Below are positions 38,258 to 45,759 of a stretch of 64,000 bases of DNA, in pieces. The DNA lies in the NCBI RefSeq assembly GCF_016734805.1, contig NZ_JAERQG010000001.1, positions 1,364,001 through 1,428,000 of the forward strand, read 5' to 3'. Position 1 is the stretch's first letter; every line of letters starts with the position of its first letter. This DNA comes from Marivirga atlantica. Lineage in GTDB: Bacteria > Bacteroidota > Bacteroidia > Cytophagales > Cyclobacteriaceae. A model generated the notes under the pieces. It did no database searches. It was not told the DNA's origin and saw only the letters and a program-made list of their open reading frames with translations. The translations under genes were made by a program, and so were the position numbers.

Positions 38258-38965
38258 TTACTTCTTTTGAACTTGAGGTCTCAAAACCTTTGATACATAA
38301 TAGAAATCAGGAGCTAACTCTAAGGCTTGATTATAAATAGCCAGTGCTTGCTCATCCTTATCAATGGCATGATAGGCCTGACCAAGGTTCGCCAATGTGT
38401 ATAAATACATCCAGTTGTCATTGACAGCTTCTCGTTCTTCAAATAAAGCTACACTTTGCTCGAATTTCTTACTGGCTTCAACCTTGTCTCCACCAAAGGC
38501 TGTAGGTGTATAGTAAAGTGAATTTGCCTGAAGTGATAAAACAATAGGGCTTTTAGGTGCTAGCTCATAAGCTTTTTCAAGACAAGAGGAACTTTTATAA
38601 CCATATACCATTCCTTTCCAGGGAGAATACGCCATAATAAGCCCATAAACTCCAGAACGAATAGCCAAGGCTTCAGCAGTATAGGCTGGTTCTTCTTCCA
38701 GCTTTCTTAATAGGTCTAAAGTTCGATCAATGTATTCGTCAAATAATGCTTCGTCCTGATCAGACATGGTACCAATTAATAAGCCATAGTGAGCTAATGC
38801 ACTTGTCCATAAATTTCCTTCAGACTTTGTTACGGCCTGTTTCCAAAGAGTCTTGCTGTTTGTTACATAAGCTTTCTTCATTAGCTGATCTACATTTTGA
38901 CCAACTGATTTTGATGAGTACATCATAACAATTATTGTTATGATCATTGTTGTTAAATTCTTCAT
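38258..38965 (-). CDS. Secreted TPR-repeat protein
   Basis: A 235-residue protein with signal peptide (about 1-22) and helical repeats resembling tetratricopeptide repeats. The clearest lie at the C-terminus (ANLGQAYHAIDKDEQALAIYNQALELAPDF, core residues A-Y-x-x-x-x-Q-A-L). It is probably periplasmic and binds another protein. It is the first gene of a unit with a TonB receptor and a 2TM protein, and begins just after a palindrome found also upstream of the winged-helix regulator unit. Confidence 0.75.
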   Translation of the reverse strand: MKNLTTMIITIIVMMYSSKSVGQNVDQLMKKAYVTNSKTLWKQAVTKSEGNLWTSALAHYGLLIGTMSDQDEALFDEYIDRTLDLLRKLEEEPAYTAEALAIRSGVYGLIMAYSPWKGMVYGYKSSSCLEKAYELAPKSPIVLSLQANSLYYTPTAFGGDKVEASKKFEQSVALFEEREAVNDNWMYLYTLANLGQAYHAIDKDEQALAIYNQALELAPDFYYVSKVLRPQVQKK

Positions 38966-38972
38966 TGTAAAT

Positions 38973-38989
38973 AAGTTTATAATGTAAAC
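38973..38989 (-). promoter_or_regulatory. Palindrome AGTTTA-TAATG-TAAACT (operator candidate, copy 2)
   Basis: Perfect six-base inverted repeat with a five-base spacer, 7 bases before the TPR gene's ATG. It is nearly identical to the palindrome at 40464-40478. Confidence 0.6.
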
Positions 38990-39041
38990 TAAAATAATAA
39001 AATAATAAGGCTATGTGTAGCCTCTTGTAGTGTTAATGCTC

Positions 39042-39548
39042 TTATTGTTTATTCAATGTCATTTCAAAAAACTGAAACCAATTGCCATTTCTATTCATTT
39101 CTCCAATTTCATGCCATTGGCCATTGTTATTAACTGTAATAATGTAACGGATGAAGTCATTCGGATACCAATAGAATTTTCCATCAATTATTTCTCCTGT
39201 GAAAACACCACCTTTACCGTCTGATAAATTTGATGAAAAACGGAAATTCTGCTTTTCTTTATCATAAGTAATTACTGCCATAGCATCATGAACAGTCTTG
39301 CCGTTTGAGGTTCCATGACCTTCAACAAGTATGGCCGTACCATCTAATTTAAATTGTACTTTTTCTGTCTGCTCAAAAGAATGCTTCTGTCCATCGGCAC
39401 TATAACGCCAACCAGTACCTTCCCAATAACCTTCCATAAATGTAAGTTTGGATACTTCATTTTTTGCAATTTGATCTGTTTGTGCCGGTTGCGCATTTAG
39501 ATAACTAAATACAAATAGGCTTAAAATTAAGATTGATAGCTTTTTCAT
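39042..39548 (-). CDS. Secreted DUF1579-like beta-barrel protein
   Basis: A 168-residue protein with signal peptide (about 1-19). The mature part has LTFMEGYWEGTGW, GTSNGKTVHDAMAVITYD and GKFYWYPND, the layout of small lipocalin/DUF1579-type domains that measure or bind small ligands. No ligand can be named. It is the third gene of the minus-strand unit beginning at 40426, 11 bp after the winged-helix regulator. Confidence 0.65.
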   Translation of the reverse strand: MKKLSILILSLFVFSYLNAQPAQTDQIAKNEVSKLTFMEGYWEGTGWRYSADGQKHSFEQTEKVQFKLDGTAILVEGHGTSNGKTVHDAMAVITYDKEKQNFRFSSNLSDGKGGVFTGEIIDGKFYWYPNDFIRYIITVNNNGQWHEIGEMNRNGNWFQFFEMTLNKQ

Positions 39549-39559
39549 TTTTCTATTAT

Positions 39560-39847
39560 TTATTCTGGTTTAATATACGATCTTAAGGCATTGAGATACT
39601 TTTCAAATGCTTCAACGCCTGCCTGGGTAATTTTACAGGTTGTAAGCGGGTAATTGTCTTTAAAAGATTTTTCAACCGTTATATAACCTGCATCTTTTAG
39701 TTTATTCACCTGTACACTTAAGTTACCAGCAGTTGCCTTAGTTTTTTCTTTAATGTAAGTGAACTCGGCTTCTTCCACACTCATAAGTAGGCTGACAACG
39801 GCTAGCCTGAGCTGCGAATGTAATATAGGGTCTAGAGGCTCAAACAT
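39560..39847 (-). CDS. Winged-helix transcriptional regulator (HTH_34 type)
   Basis: A 95-residue single-domain DNA-binding protein with the HTH_34/MarR-like pattern: LHSQLRLAVVSLL start, recognition region TKATAGNLSVQVNKLKDAGYITVEK (core residues AGNLSVQVNKL) and wing TTCKITQAGVEAFEKY. No sensor domain is present. It lies 3 bp after the membrane-protein gene, which suggests that the pair works as regulator and membrane partner. It probably binds the palindrome present at 40464 and again at 38973, regulating both units. Confidence 0.88.
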   Translation of the reverse strand: MFEPLDPILHSQLRLAVVSLLMSVEEAEFTYIKEKTKATAGNLSVQVNKLKDAGYITVEKSFKDNYPLTTCKITQAGVEAFEKYLNALRSYIKPE

Positions 39848-39850
39848 GAC

Positions 39851-40426
39851 TTAATCGTTTTGAGCTTTTGGTAATAAATGCCCTGGAATTACATAACTTA
39901 CTATTACTGCTAGGGCTAATAAGAATAACTGGATGTCGAAAGGTTGATAAAAAGCAAGCAAGCCAACACCCATGCTTAAATAACCGCCAATCACTAAAGG
40001 TTTGAATTTCATAATCCCACCTGAAGTGGCAGTTCCTATTCCATAAAGTACCATGAAGATAGGATATACAGCACTCCAACCAATTTGAGGAGAGGCAAGA
40101 AGGAAAATAATCAGGGCAACAATAAAAGCGATCCAAATTGAACTCATTGCTCTATCTGTAAATGTTTTTGCCGTGCTATGCTTCTTTTTTCTTCCATAAT
40201 AGATACCAGTAATAATTCCGGCCACTGGCATGCTCAGCCATACATAATATGCTTGACTTATTTCAAACTGAAATTTTAATACATAATGAGCAAGTGAAGA
40301 AATGGCAACCAAATAGCCCCACATCAAATAGATGACTTTATCTCTGGCTATATTGTACTTAGTACTTTGCACCATCTCCATGATGATCTTAATGCTGTCC
40401 TGATTTGATAATTCTTGTTGATTCAT
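39851..40426 (-). CDS. Multi-pass membrane protein paired with winged-helix regulator
   Basis: About 191 residues from ATG 40426. The N-terminus is soluble (about 1-30, with SIKIIMEMVQSTKYN), followed by some five hydrophobic segments (YLMWGYLVAISSLAHYVL onward). The sequence family is not recognised with confidence; such proteins often precede HTH_34 genes in Bacteroidota. An in-frame ATG at 40453 would add nine residues but falls inside the probable promoter region, so I prefer 40426. Function unknown. Confidence 0.78.
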   Translation of the reverse strand: MNQQELSNQDSIKIIMEMVQSTKYNIARDKVIYLMWGYLVAISSLAHYVLKFQFEISQAYYVWLSMPVAGIITGIYYGRKKKHSTAKTFTDRAMSSIWIAFIVALIIFLLASPQIGWSAVYPIFMVLYGIGTATSGGIMKFKPLVIGGYLSMGVGLLAFYQPFDIQLFLLALAVIVSYVIPGHLLPKAQND

Positions 40427-40450
40427 GGTTCCTCTGTTATAAATTATACT

Positions 40451-40482
40451 CAAAAATAAAGTAGTTTATAAAGTAAACCAAG
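40451..40482 (-). promoter_or_regulatory. Promoter and operator candidate of the membrane protein-regulator unit (palindrome copy 1)
   Basis: On the minus strand, TTG is followed 20 bases later by TATTTTTG (plus 40458-40451), matching the Bacteroidota -33/-7 promoter. Between them lies the palindrome GTTTA-TAAAG-TAAAC (plus 40464-40478), well placed to block RNA polymerase. Confidence 0.6.
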
Positions 40483-40490
40483 TAATCATA

Positions 40491-40519
40491 AAAAAAGTTG
40501 CATCTAAGCCAACTTTTTT
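40491..40519. terminator. Terminator of the thioesterase unit
   Basis: AAAAAAGTTG / CAACTTTTTT stem with a nine-base loop; it overlaps the stop codon of the 162-residue gene. Confidence 0.8.
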
Positions 40520-40992
40520 AAATTTCCCCACAATTGTTTCTTGTAGGTTATGTTTTGATCGAGCTCAGCTAAAGCGTGTGCATAAATTACCTTTATGTTA
40601 TTGATGATATTAATTTCATATTCACCTTTAGGGGCATAGTTCGGGTGGAAAGAAAGAAATAATTGTGTACCACTTAAGCTGGTGAATTTTTCCGGATGTG
40701 ATTGAATCAGCTGAACATCATCCATTGAAATATTGATGGCGCCAAGAATTTTCTCTAAAAGTGTTTTGTGCTCAACCTTCAGTATTTCATGAATAAGAAC
40801 AATGGCTCTGGGTGGCTTTTCATAGGCAGCTGCTTCCTCTTTTACCTCAGCCACTGGAGATTCCTCAGTTTCTACTTTAACAGCTTCTTCAGCCACCACT
40901 GATTTATCGGCATTAGTACTTTGCGCATCAGAAGACAAATAGACTACATCATCTCCAAATATCAGGTGCAAGTATTCATCTTCTATGTGCAT
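40504..40992 (-). CDS. Conserved hypothetical protein
   Basis: A 162-residue soluble protein with an acidic, low-complexity N-terminal third (about 25-58, Glu/Val/Ala-rich) and a folded C-terminal part with AIVLIHEILKVEHKTLLEKILGAINISMDDVQLI (core residues LLEKILGAI and DDVQL). The arrangement of a strand, two helices and a hydrophobic core faintly recalls the psi (HolD) subunit of DNA polymerase III, but I could not support that further. Its ATG overlaps the stop of the upstream thioesterase (TAATG), implying translational coupling. Confidence 0.6.
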   Translation of the reverse strand: MHIEDEYLHLIFGDDVVYLSSDAQSTNADKSVVAEEAVKVETEESPVAEVKEEAAAYEKPPRAIVLIHEILKVEHKTLLEKILGAINISMDDVQLIQSHPEKFTSLSGTQLFLSFHPNYAPKGEYEINIINNIKVIYAHALAELDQNITYKKQLWGNLKKLA

Positions 40993-41516
40993 TACTGATC
41001 GAGTTTAAAAATAGATTTTAGTTCTGTTGCTTCTTCAGGCTTCATACGTTTTGCCAGTACCAGCCTAAGTTGTCTTCTTCTTAAGGCTCCTTCAAATAAT
41101 TCTGTTTCTTCCTCCGTTTCAGGAATTAACTCTGGCACATCAATCGGTTTACCACTTTGATCTACAGCTACAAAGGTGAAGAAAGCCGAGTTAGAATGAT
41201 ATTTCTTTCCGGAAGGAATATTCTCACCCATAACCATGATATGCACCTCAATGGAAGAACTAAAGGCACGAGTTACTTTGGCTTCAAGCGTTACTACATC
41301 GCCTAAAGCAATTGGATTTTGAAAAGAAATATTATCCACCGAAGCAGTAACCACTATTCTGTTGCTATGCTTTTGCGCACTAATGGCAGAAACAATATCC
41401 ATCCAATGCATAAGTCTTCCTCCCATAAGGTTATTCAAAGGATTGGTGTCGTTGGGTAGCACCAGCTCTGTCATGATGGTATAAGTGTCTTTGGGATTTT
41501 TTGCTTGTCTTGCCAT
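40992..41516 (-). CDS. Acyl-CoA thioesterase (hotdog fold)
   Basis: About 174 residues from ATG 41516 (MARQAKNPKDT). The hotdog domain carries NPLNNLMGGRLMHWMD, the ACOT/YciA-type active-site segment, then VTASVDNISFQNPI. A helical, basic C-terminal extension (about 130-174, RRRQLRLVLAKRM) is added. Such enzymes hydrolyse acyl-CoA to acid and CoA; chain length is not predictable. A nine-residue longer start at 41543 is possible but lacks family support. Coupled to the next gene through TAATG. Confidence 0.88.
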   Translation of the reverse strand: MARQAKNPKDTYTIMTELVLPNDTNPLNNLMGGRLMHWMDIVSAISAQKHSNRIVVTASVDNISFQNPIALGDVVTLEAKVTRAFSSSIEVHIMVMGENIPSGKKYHSNSAFFTFVAVDQSGKPIDVPELIPETEEETELFEGALRRRQLRLVLAKRMKPEEATELKSIFKLDQ

Positions 41517-41712
41517 GTGAAATTCTTTTGTGCAAAGATACACCGCATCCTTTTTTCTACATAATCACAATTCATTTTTTAAATGCACTATACCTAAACA
41601 TTTCTGGTAAAAACTGATTCAATACTCAAGTGTCATTTTGCTGACTAAACAGCATGAACTCCGTCACGTATGCAATTCAATATTTACAATTTCAAAATAG
41701 AATATATTAATC

Positions 41713-42822
41713 ATGAATAAAGATCAAGCATTATTAAAGTCATTTAATTTAGCAGGCCAGGACCTTAAGAATAGGGTAGTGATGGCACCCATGACCAGAA
41801 GCAGGGCCGATAATCCTGAAAAGGTACCTACGGCTGAGTTACAAGGCGAATATTATAAACAAAGAGCCTCTGCAGGATTAATCATTACCGAAGGCTCTCA
41901 GATTTCTGAAAAGGCAGTTGGTTACATCAACACGCCTGGCATTCATACCAAAGCCCAAATGGAAGGATGGAAAGAAGTGACCAAAATGGTTCATGACGAA
42001 GGCGGAAAGATTTTCATCCAGCTATGGCATGTAGGTAGAATGTCTCATCCTGATTTCCATAACGGAGATTTACCGCATGCGCCATCAGCCATTAACCCGA
42101 ATTCAAAGTCGTACACGCCTGAAGGGTTCAAAGATACCGTTACACCTAAAGAGATGACCATTGAAGAGATCAAGCAGACCACAGAAGATTATAAGAAGTC
42201 TGCTGAAAATGCCATGGAGGCAGGTTTTGATGGTGTGGAAATTCACTCTTCTAACGGCTATCTGCTGCATCAGTTTTTTAACGGTACTTCTAACCACAGA
42301 GCTGACGAATACGGTGGTTCAATTGAAAATAGAGCAAAAATTCTATTTGAGGTAATTGATGCGATCAAAGAAGTGATGCCCGAAGAAAAAATAGGCTTAA
42401 GATTAAATCCTTCTTTACACGGCATTTTCGGGATGACCATGGATGAAGAAACCATCCCTACTTTTGATTACATTATTGATGAGCTGAATAAATATGATTT
42501 AGCGTATCTGCATTTGTCAGAACCATTTAATGATGTGTCAGATATTCCTTATGCGGAAACGGAAATTGCGAAAAGATACCGCCCAAAGTTCAGAGGTAAC
42601 TTAATCATCAATGCTGGTTTTGACAGAGAATCCGGCAATAAGGTAATTGAAGAAGGTAATGCCGATATGGTAGCTTACGGAAAACCTTATGTTTCCAATC
42701 CTGATTTGGTTGAGCGTTTTGAAGCCGAAGCTGAATTAGTAGAGTGGGATCAGGATACTTTCTACACACCAGGCCATAAAGGTTATACCGATTACCCAAA
42801 AATGGAAGAAGTAGAAGCCTAA
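41713..42822 (+). CDS. Old Yellow Enzyme-family alkene reductase
   Basis: FMN-dependent NAD(P)H oxidoreductase of 369 residues that reduces activated C=C bonds (NemA-like). The TIM barrel has VMAPMTRSRA near the N-terminus, the substrate-binding HVGRMSHPDFHNG, GFDGVEIHSSNGYLLHQFF, and the FMN phosphate-binding C-terminal segment ADMVAYGKPYVSNPDL. The family's active-site His-Asn pair appears as HSSN (in place of HGAN). It is monocistronic, divergent from the thioesterase gene, and closed by a strong terminator. Confidence 0.94.
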   Translation: MNKDQALLKSFNLAGQDLKNRVVMAPMTRSRADNPEKVPTAELQGEYYKQRASAGLIITEGSQISEKAVGYINTPGIHTKAQMEGWKEVTKMVHDEGGKIFIQLWHVGRMSHPDFHNGDLPHAPSAINPNSKSYTPEGFKDTVTPKEMTIEEIKQTTEDYKKSAENAMEAGFDGVEIHSSNGYLLHQFFNGTSNHRADEYGGSIENRAKILFEVIDAIKEVMPEEKIGLRLNPSLHGIFGMTMDEETIPTFDYIIDELNKYDLAYLHLSEPFNDVSDIPYAETEIAKRYRPKFRGNLIINAGFDRESGNKVIEEGNADMVAYGKPYVSNPDLVERFEAEAELVEWDQDTFYTPGHKGYTDYPKMEEVEA

Positions 42823-42849
42823 GAATAATTTAGTTTAGATTTAACGGTG

Positions 42850-42883
42850 AAACCACCCCGATGAAAATCGGGGTGGTTTTTTT
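42850..42883 (+). terminator. Intrinsic terminator of the alkene reductase gene
   Basis: Perfect 13-bp stem AAACCACCCCGAT / ATCGGGGTGGTTT with GAAA loop and T tract. Confidence 0.96.
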
Positions 42884-42913
42884 ATGTTAATACTTACAGC
42901 TTAGCTGAAAGAG

Positions 42914-43026
42914 ATGAGATTCCCGATAAATTCTTTTGTTCCACTTCAGAATTTTCGGGAATGACGATTGTAGTTTTATCCCGAATGCTTGCTCAGAGCG
43001 TCATTCCCGTGGAAACGGGAATCTTG
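42914..43026. repeat. REP-like imperfect palindromic element
   Basis: The left half holds AGATTCCCG and then CGGGAATGACG; the right half holds the reverse complements CGTCATTCCCG and then CGGGAATCT. Each half can also fold into its own hairpin (ATTCCCG/CGGGAAT). The whole forms a roughly 110-bp nested palindrome ending against the 3' end of the next gene, the structure of a REP/BIME-type intergenic repeat. No second copy was seen in the window. Confidence 0.65.
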
Positions 43027-43030
43027 TGTT

Positions 43031-43588
43031 TTAAATTTTCCAAATCTCTTCTCGCCAACTCGTAACTTTACTAAGAATCTCAAGTAGGTTATAATCTTTT
43101 GATAACATTTCTACACCTAGTGTTATTGGGGAGTCATCAGGAGGATCAAATTTATGTCCATCACTTGTTTCTATGTTATAAGCCAAGTCAAGTTTATCTA
43201 AAACCTTCGTAGTATGTTTTTGAAGTGGTCTTAGGTCATCCCTGTGCTTATAATAATTAGAGAGAGTAACTATTAACTGAATATTAGTAATTGATGAGTT
43301 GTTTATTTTTTGCCCAATTTCGTAAAAGTCTATAGTTGAATCCAAAGGTTTACCTCCTGCTTTTCTTTCATATATGCTGCTATTAATATAATTCTGGAAA
43401 GCAATCAATGTCAGACCGAATACTTCTTCAGCATCTTGCCAAAAATGCAGACCATCATACCAGGGTTCTAATTGCATACGTCCCTCGTATTCTTCAATTA
43501 ACTGCTGATGGACATTTACAATTCGAGTAAGGTTGTTAATTCTCATATCAAATTCCAACACATAACCTTCTGCCTGCTTTCTATCCAT
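43031..43588 (-). CDS. Hypothetical protein
   Basis: A 185-residue soluble, mainly helical protein that I do not recognise. Visible features are an N-terminal helical region (about 1-45), the aromatic WYDGLHFWQDAEEVFGL segment (about 43-60), and a YYKHRDDLRPLQKHT stretch (about 112-126). It lacks a signal peptide or transmembrane helix. It sits alone between a REP-like repeat and a GIY-YIG gene, so it may be accessory. Confidence 0.6.
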   Translation of the reverse strand: MDRKQAEGYVLEFDMRINNLTRIVNVHQQLIEEYEGRMQLEPWYDGLHFWQDAEEVFGLTLIAFQNYINSSIYERKAGGKPLDSTIDFYEIGQKINNSSITNIQLIVTLSNYYKHRDDLRPLQKHTTKVLDKLDLAYNIETSDGHKFDPPDDSPITLGVEMLSKDYNLLEILSKVTSWREEIWKI

Positions 43589-43659
43589 AATTCTAGTTCG
43601 TTTATGTTATTTAATATTAGTCAAAAAAGGAGCCTGTAATAGTAATTTCGTGAAGTTTT

Positions 43660-43896
43660 TCAAATAAACCTCTTATACGCAAAGGCTTTGCCGCTACCAG
43701 ATTTTAAATATTTCTCAAATTGGAAGGCTTTTATTTTATCCTTAAAAGCTATATAAGTAATTAATTCAACCGGTAGTCTTGATTTTGTAAAACCCACTTG
43801 TCCTTTCTGGTGAGCTTCCAGCCGTTGTTTTAGATTACCTGAACATCCTGTATAAATCTTGCCATCAGCACATTTTAATAAATAAACATATTGCAT
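43660..43896 (-). CDS. GIY-YIG domain small nuclease-like protein
   Basis: A 78-residue single-domain protein of the UPF0213/YhbQ-like group. It shows YVYLLKC (GIY position), YTGCSGNLKQRLEAHQKG (YIG position with conserved Arg), TKSRLPVELI and EKYLKSGSGKAF with the conserved Glu. Family members are thought to be DNA structure-related nucleases; the role is poorly defined. In Bacteroidota these small genes are often present in several scattered copies. Complete length. Confidence 0.9.
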   Translation of the reverse strand: MQYVYLLKCADGKIYTGCSGNLKQRLEAHQKGQVGFTKSRLPVELITYIAFKDKIKAFQFEKYLKSGSGKAFAYKRFI

Positions 43897-43980
43897 AGTG
43901 GAACTATCTTTTAACCTAAGTATAAGTTAAATATATCTTAAAAAATGAAGGTTGGTCAGTTAAGCCTTTTATTATAGAAA

Positions 43981-44043
43981 TTAAAAAGTTCTCATTCGTG
44001 TGAGGCTTCGGAATGTGATATTGTGGAGCTCTCCACCGAAGCC
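43981..44043. repeat. Decayed terminator-like copy and nested hairpin
   Basis: 43981-44012 matches 44080-44111 (the tmRNA terminator) at 27 of 32 bases. It runs into a hairpin GGCTTCGG ... CCGAAGCC (44004-44011 / 44036-44043) that encloses the palindrome GTGGAG-CT-CTCCAC. Confidence 0.6.
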
Positions 44044-44081
44044 TTTGATGGTGGGAGTTAAGAGAAGGAAAGTGTTAAATT

Positions 44082-44116
44082 AAAAAGCCCTCCTTCGCGT
44101 GAAGCTTCGGAGGGCG
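44082..44116 (-). terminator. Intrinsic terminator of tmRNA
   Basis: On the minus strand GCCCTCC / GGAGGGC pair around a 15-base partly paired loop (GAAGC...TTC), followed by TTTTTAATTTA, immediately after the tmRNA 3' end. Confidence 0.88.
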
Positions 44117-44120
44117 TAGG

Positions 44121-44522
44121 TGGAGTTGGAGGGATTCGAACCCTCGTCCGGATAAGGAACCTATGCATCTTCTACATGCTTAGTTACTAATTGGGTTTTC
44201 GAGCCTGTTATGGAAAGTAACAGTCCTGTGGCAGGCCTTAGCTACTAAAGTTTCGCAATGGCTTAATAGCATCACCACGCTAGTTCCTTCTAGTCGACAC
44301 TCCTTGACCAGCCCCGAAGAAACGTAGGGCTGAGGAATGTGGCTGGGGAATCCGTTTGGGGACTCAACCCTTCTCAGCTAATCTTAAAATGAATTAAGAT
44401 TATGCAGCCATGGCGTAATTAGATTCGCCAATTATAGTTTGCGTGAATTACTTGAGGATGTACACGCTACACCCTGCATGCTAATACATAACTTACACTT
44501 ACCGTCAATACCGGTCAACCCC
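44121..44522 (-). ncRNA. ssrA: Transfer-messenger RNA (tmRNA)
   Basis: One-piece tmRNA of about 402 nt. The 5' end GGGGTTG (44522-44516) pairs with CAACTCC near the 3' end (44128-44122). The T arm GAGGG-TTCGAAT-CCCTC lies at the 3' side, and the 5' part has ATTGACGG as expected. The tag reading frame starts at GGC (44429) and encodes GESNYAMAA followed by TAA (44402-44400). The 3' CCA is not fully encoded (ACC then T), so it would be added after processing. The tag ends AMAA in place of the usual ALAA. It rescues stalled ribosomes together with SmpB. Confidence 0.95.
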
Positions 44523-44592
44523 ATATATTTGACTTGTAATTGTAATCTCATCGGCTTTTCCAATGAGGGCAACAAAGATAATCTTTTATTAT

Positions 44593-44623
44593 TTGCCTGC
44601 CATACAATACGGAAATACTTTTG
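44593..44623 (+). promoter_or_regulatory. Putative promoter of the DUF2490 gene
   Basis: TTG (44593-44595), 20 bases, then TACTTTTG (44616-44623): a fit to the Bacteroidota -33/-7 pattern, about 32 bases before the ATG. Confidence 0.55.
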
Positions 44624-44655
44624 CAACGTTGTAGCCAACAGTAAATATTAACGCT

Positions 44656-45444
44656 ATGAATAAATTTTCTTATATTATCCTATTTTTAATTGTATCAATC
44701 ACCTCTACTCAGGCACAAATTCTGAATGTTGAGAATATTCGTAAAAGTGCGGCAACCGATAAGGATTTGCTCGGTAACCTGGATTTTAATTTTAGCATGA
44801 ACAACAGGAATTCCACGCCTGATTCATCTTCTATTTATACACAGTTTGGTGTTAAAGCCAATGTAGCTTTAATTAAAGATATCACAGCCTACATTCTCAT
44901 TGGTGATGTAACCTATAATTCTCTGGCGGGAGATGCTTTCATCAGTGCCGGATATATCCATTACAGAAATCATTTCTTTTATCAGTCGCGCTTTTCTATG
45001 GAGCAATTTAACCAATGGCAGTATGATGCAGGTAGAGGCTTAGCTAATAGATGGCTTACCGGAGTAGGAGGTAGGTATGAATTGCTAGACACAGGGAAGT
45101 TTAGTTTGGCCGTGGGTTCAGGAATCATGCTTGAGTATGAAGCTTGGAATGCGGAGGACGGACTTCGAGAGAAGACTTTGCCTAAATCATCGAACTACAT
45201 TGCTTTTAAAGCTAAGTTCAATGAAGCAGTAAATGTTAATTTCACTAATTATTACCAGGTGGGTTATGATTGGGAAGATGATCTGTACAGGCAGCGATTC
45301 AGCACGGATTTGTCGCTTAAGGTAAAGCTCACTTCAAAATTATTATTCACTACTTCCTTTACGGCAACTTATGATGCCCAGCCGATTATCCCGATCAGGA
45401 AGTTTCTTTTCAGTTTAGATAATGGTTTAAGGCTGAAATTTTAA
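44656..45444 (+). CDS. DUF2490-domain protein (outer-membrane barrel-like)
   Basis: A 262-residue exported protein with signal peptide (about 1-21, ending TQAQ). The mature part is rich in alternating strands and aromatic residues (YHYRNHFFYQSRFSMEQF-like, GVGGRYELLDTGKFSLAVGSG) and ends in a hydrophobic-aromatic strand (GLRLKF), as expected for an outer-membrane barrel of the DUF2490 group. Function unknown. It is monocistronic, divergent from tmRNA. Confidence 0.8.
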   Translation: MNKFSYIILFLIVSITSTQAQILNVENIRKSAATDKDLLGNLDFNFSMNNRNSTPDSSSIYTQFGVKANVALIKDITAYILIGDVTYNSLAGDAFISAGYIHYRNHFFYQSRFSMEQFNQWQYDAGRGLANRWLTGVGGRYELLDTGKFSLAVGSGIMLEYEAWNAEDGLREKTLPKSSNYIAFKAKFNEAVNVNFTNYYQVGYDWEDDLYRQRFSTDLSLKVKLTSKLLFTTSFTATYDAQPIIPIRKFLFSLDNGLRLKF

Positions 45445-45528
45445 ATTTTTATTCTCTGATATTCAATGGTATAAAAACAGTTTTACAGTTTTTCTTAATA
45501 GGCTGTTTACAAATCAATAACATTTACT

Positions 45529-45536
45529 TACCTTTG
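45529..45536 (+). promoter_or_regulatory. -7 promoter element of the SRP RNA gene
   Basis: TACCTTTG ends five bases before the first base of the SRP RNA, a canonical Bacteroidota -7 box at the right distance. Confidence 0.75.
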
Positions 45537-45540
45537 CATC

Positions 45541-45631
45541 GGCAAATCGGCACGACCAGCTCCTGCTGAATTCCCCCAGGACCGGAAGGTAGCAAGGGTA
45601 GGCGGTTGTAGCGGTGCGATGTTGGTTTGCC
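45541..45631 (+). ncRNA. ffs: Signal recognition particle RNA, small bacterial type
   Basis: About 91 nt. The conserved apical domain IV is present: CCAGGACCGGAAGGTAGCAA with the GGAA tetraloop and the AGCA side of the internal loop that binds Ffh. The ends GGCAAAtC and GGTTTGCC pair to close the hairpin. A T-rich stretch follows and a TACCTTTG promoter element lies just upstream. Confidence 0.96.
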
Positions 45632-45689
45632 ATTTTTATTTCCCTTCTTTTCAATTTCTTTTTCACATTCCATTTTCCGATTAATATTC

Positions 45690-45697
45690 TACCTTTG
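45690..45697 (+). promoter_or_regulatory. Putative -7 promoter element of the transaldolase gene
   Basis: TACCTTTG 62 bases before the ATG at 45760; no clear TTG at the -33 position. Confidence 0.5.
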
Positions 45698-45759
45698 TAG
45701 CCATCAAAGCTGAACTTTTTGTCAGCTAAAACTTATTGAAAAACCTCAAAAACTGTAGA

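Noticed and set aside
40504-40992. Possible HolD (DNA polymerase III psi) assignment
   Set aside because: Only a vague similarity in layout; no motif strong enough to name it.
41639-41654. TGCTG-ACTAAA-CAGCA inverted repeat upstream of the alkene reductase
   Set aside because: Short five-base arms, no adjacent regulator gene and no second copy; could be chance.
44432-44651. Two opposite short ORFs between GIY-YIG and DUF2490 genes
   Set aside because: They overlap the 5' part and promoter of tmRNA, show no domain, and are explained by the RNA gene.
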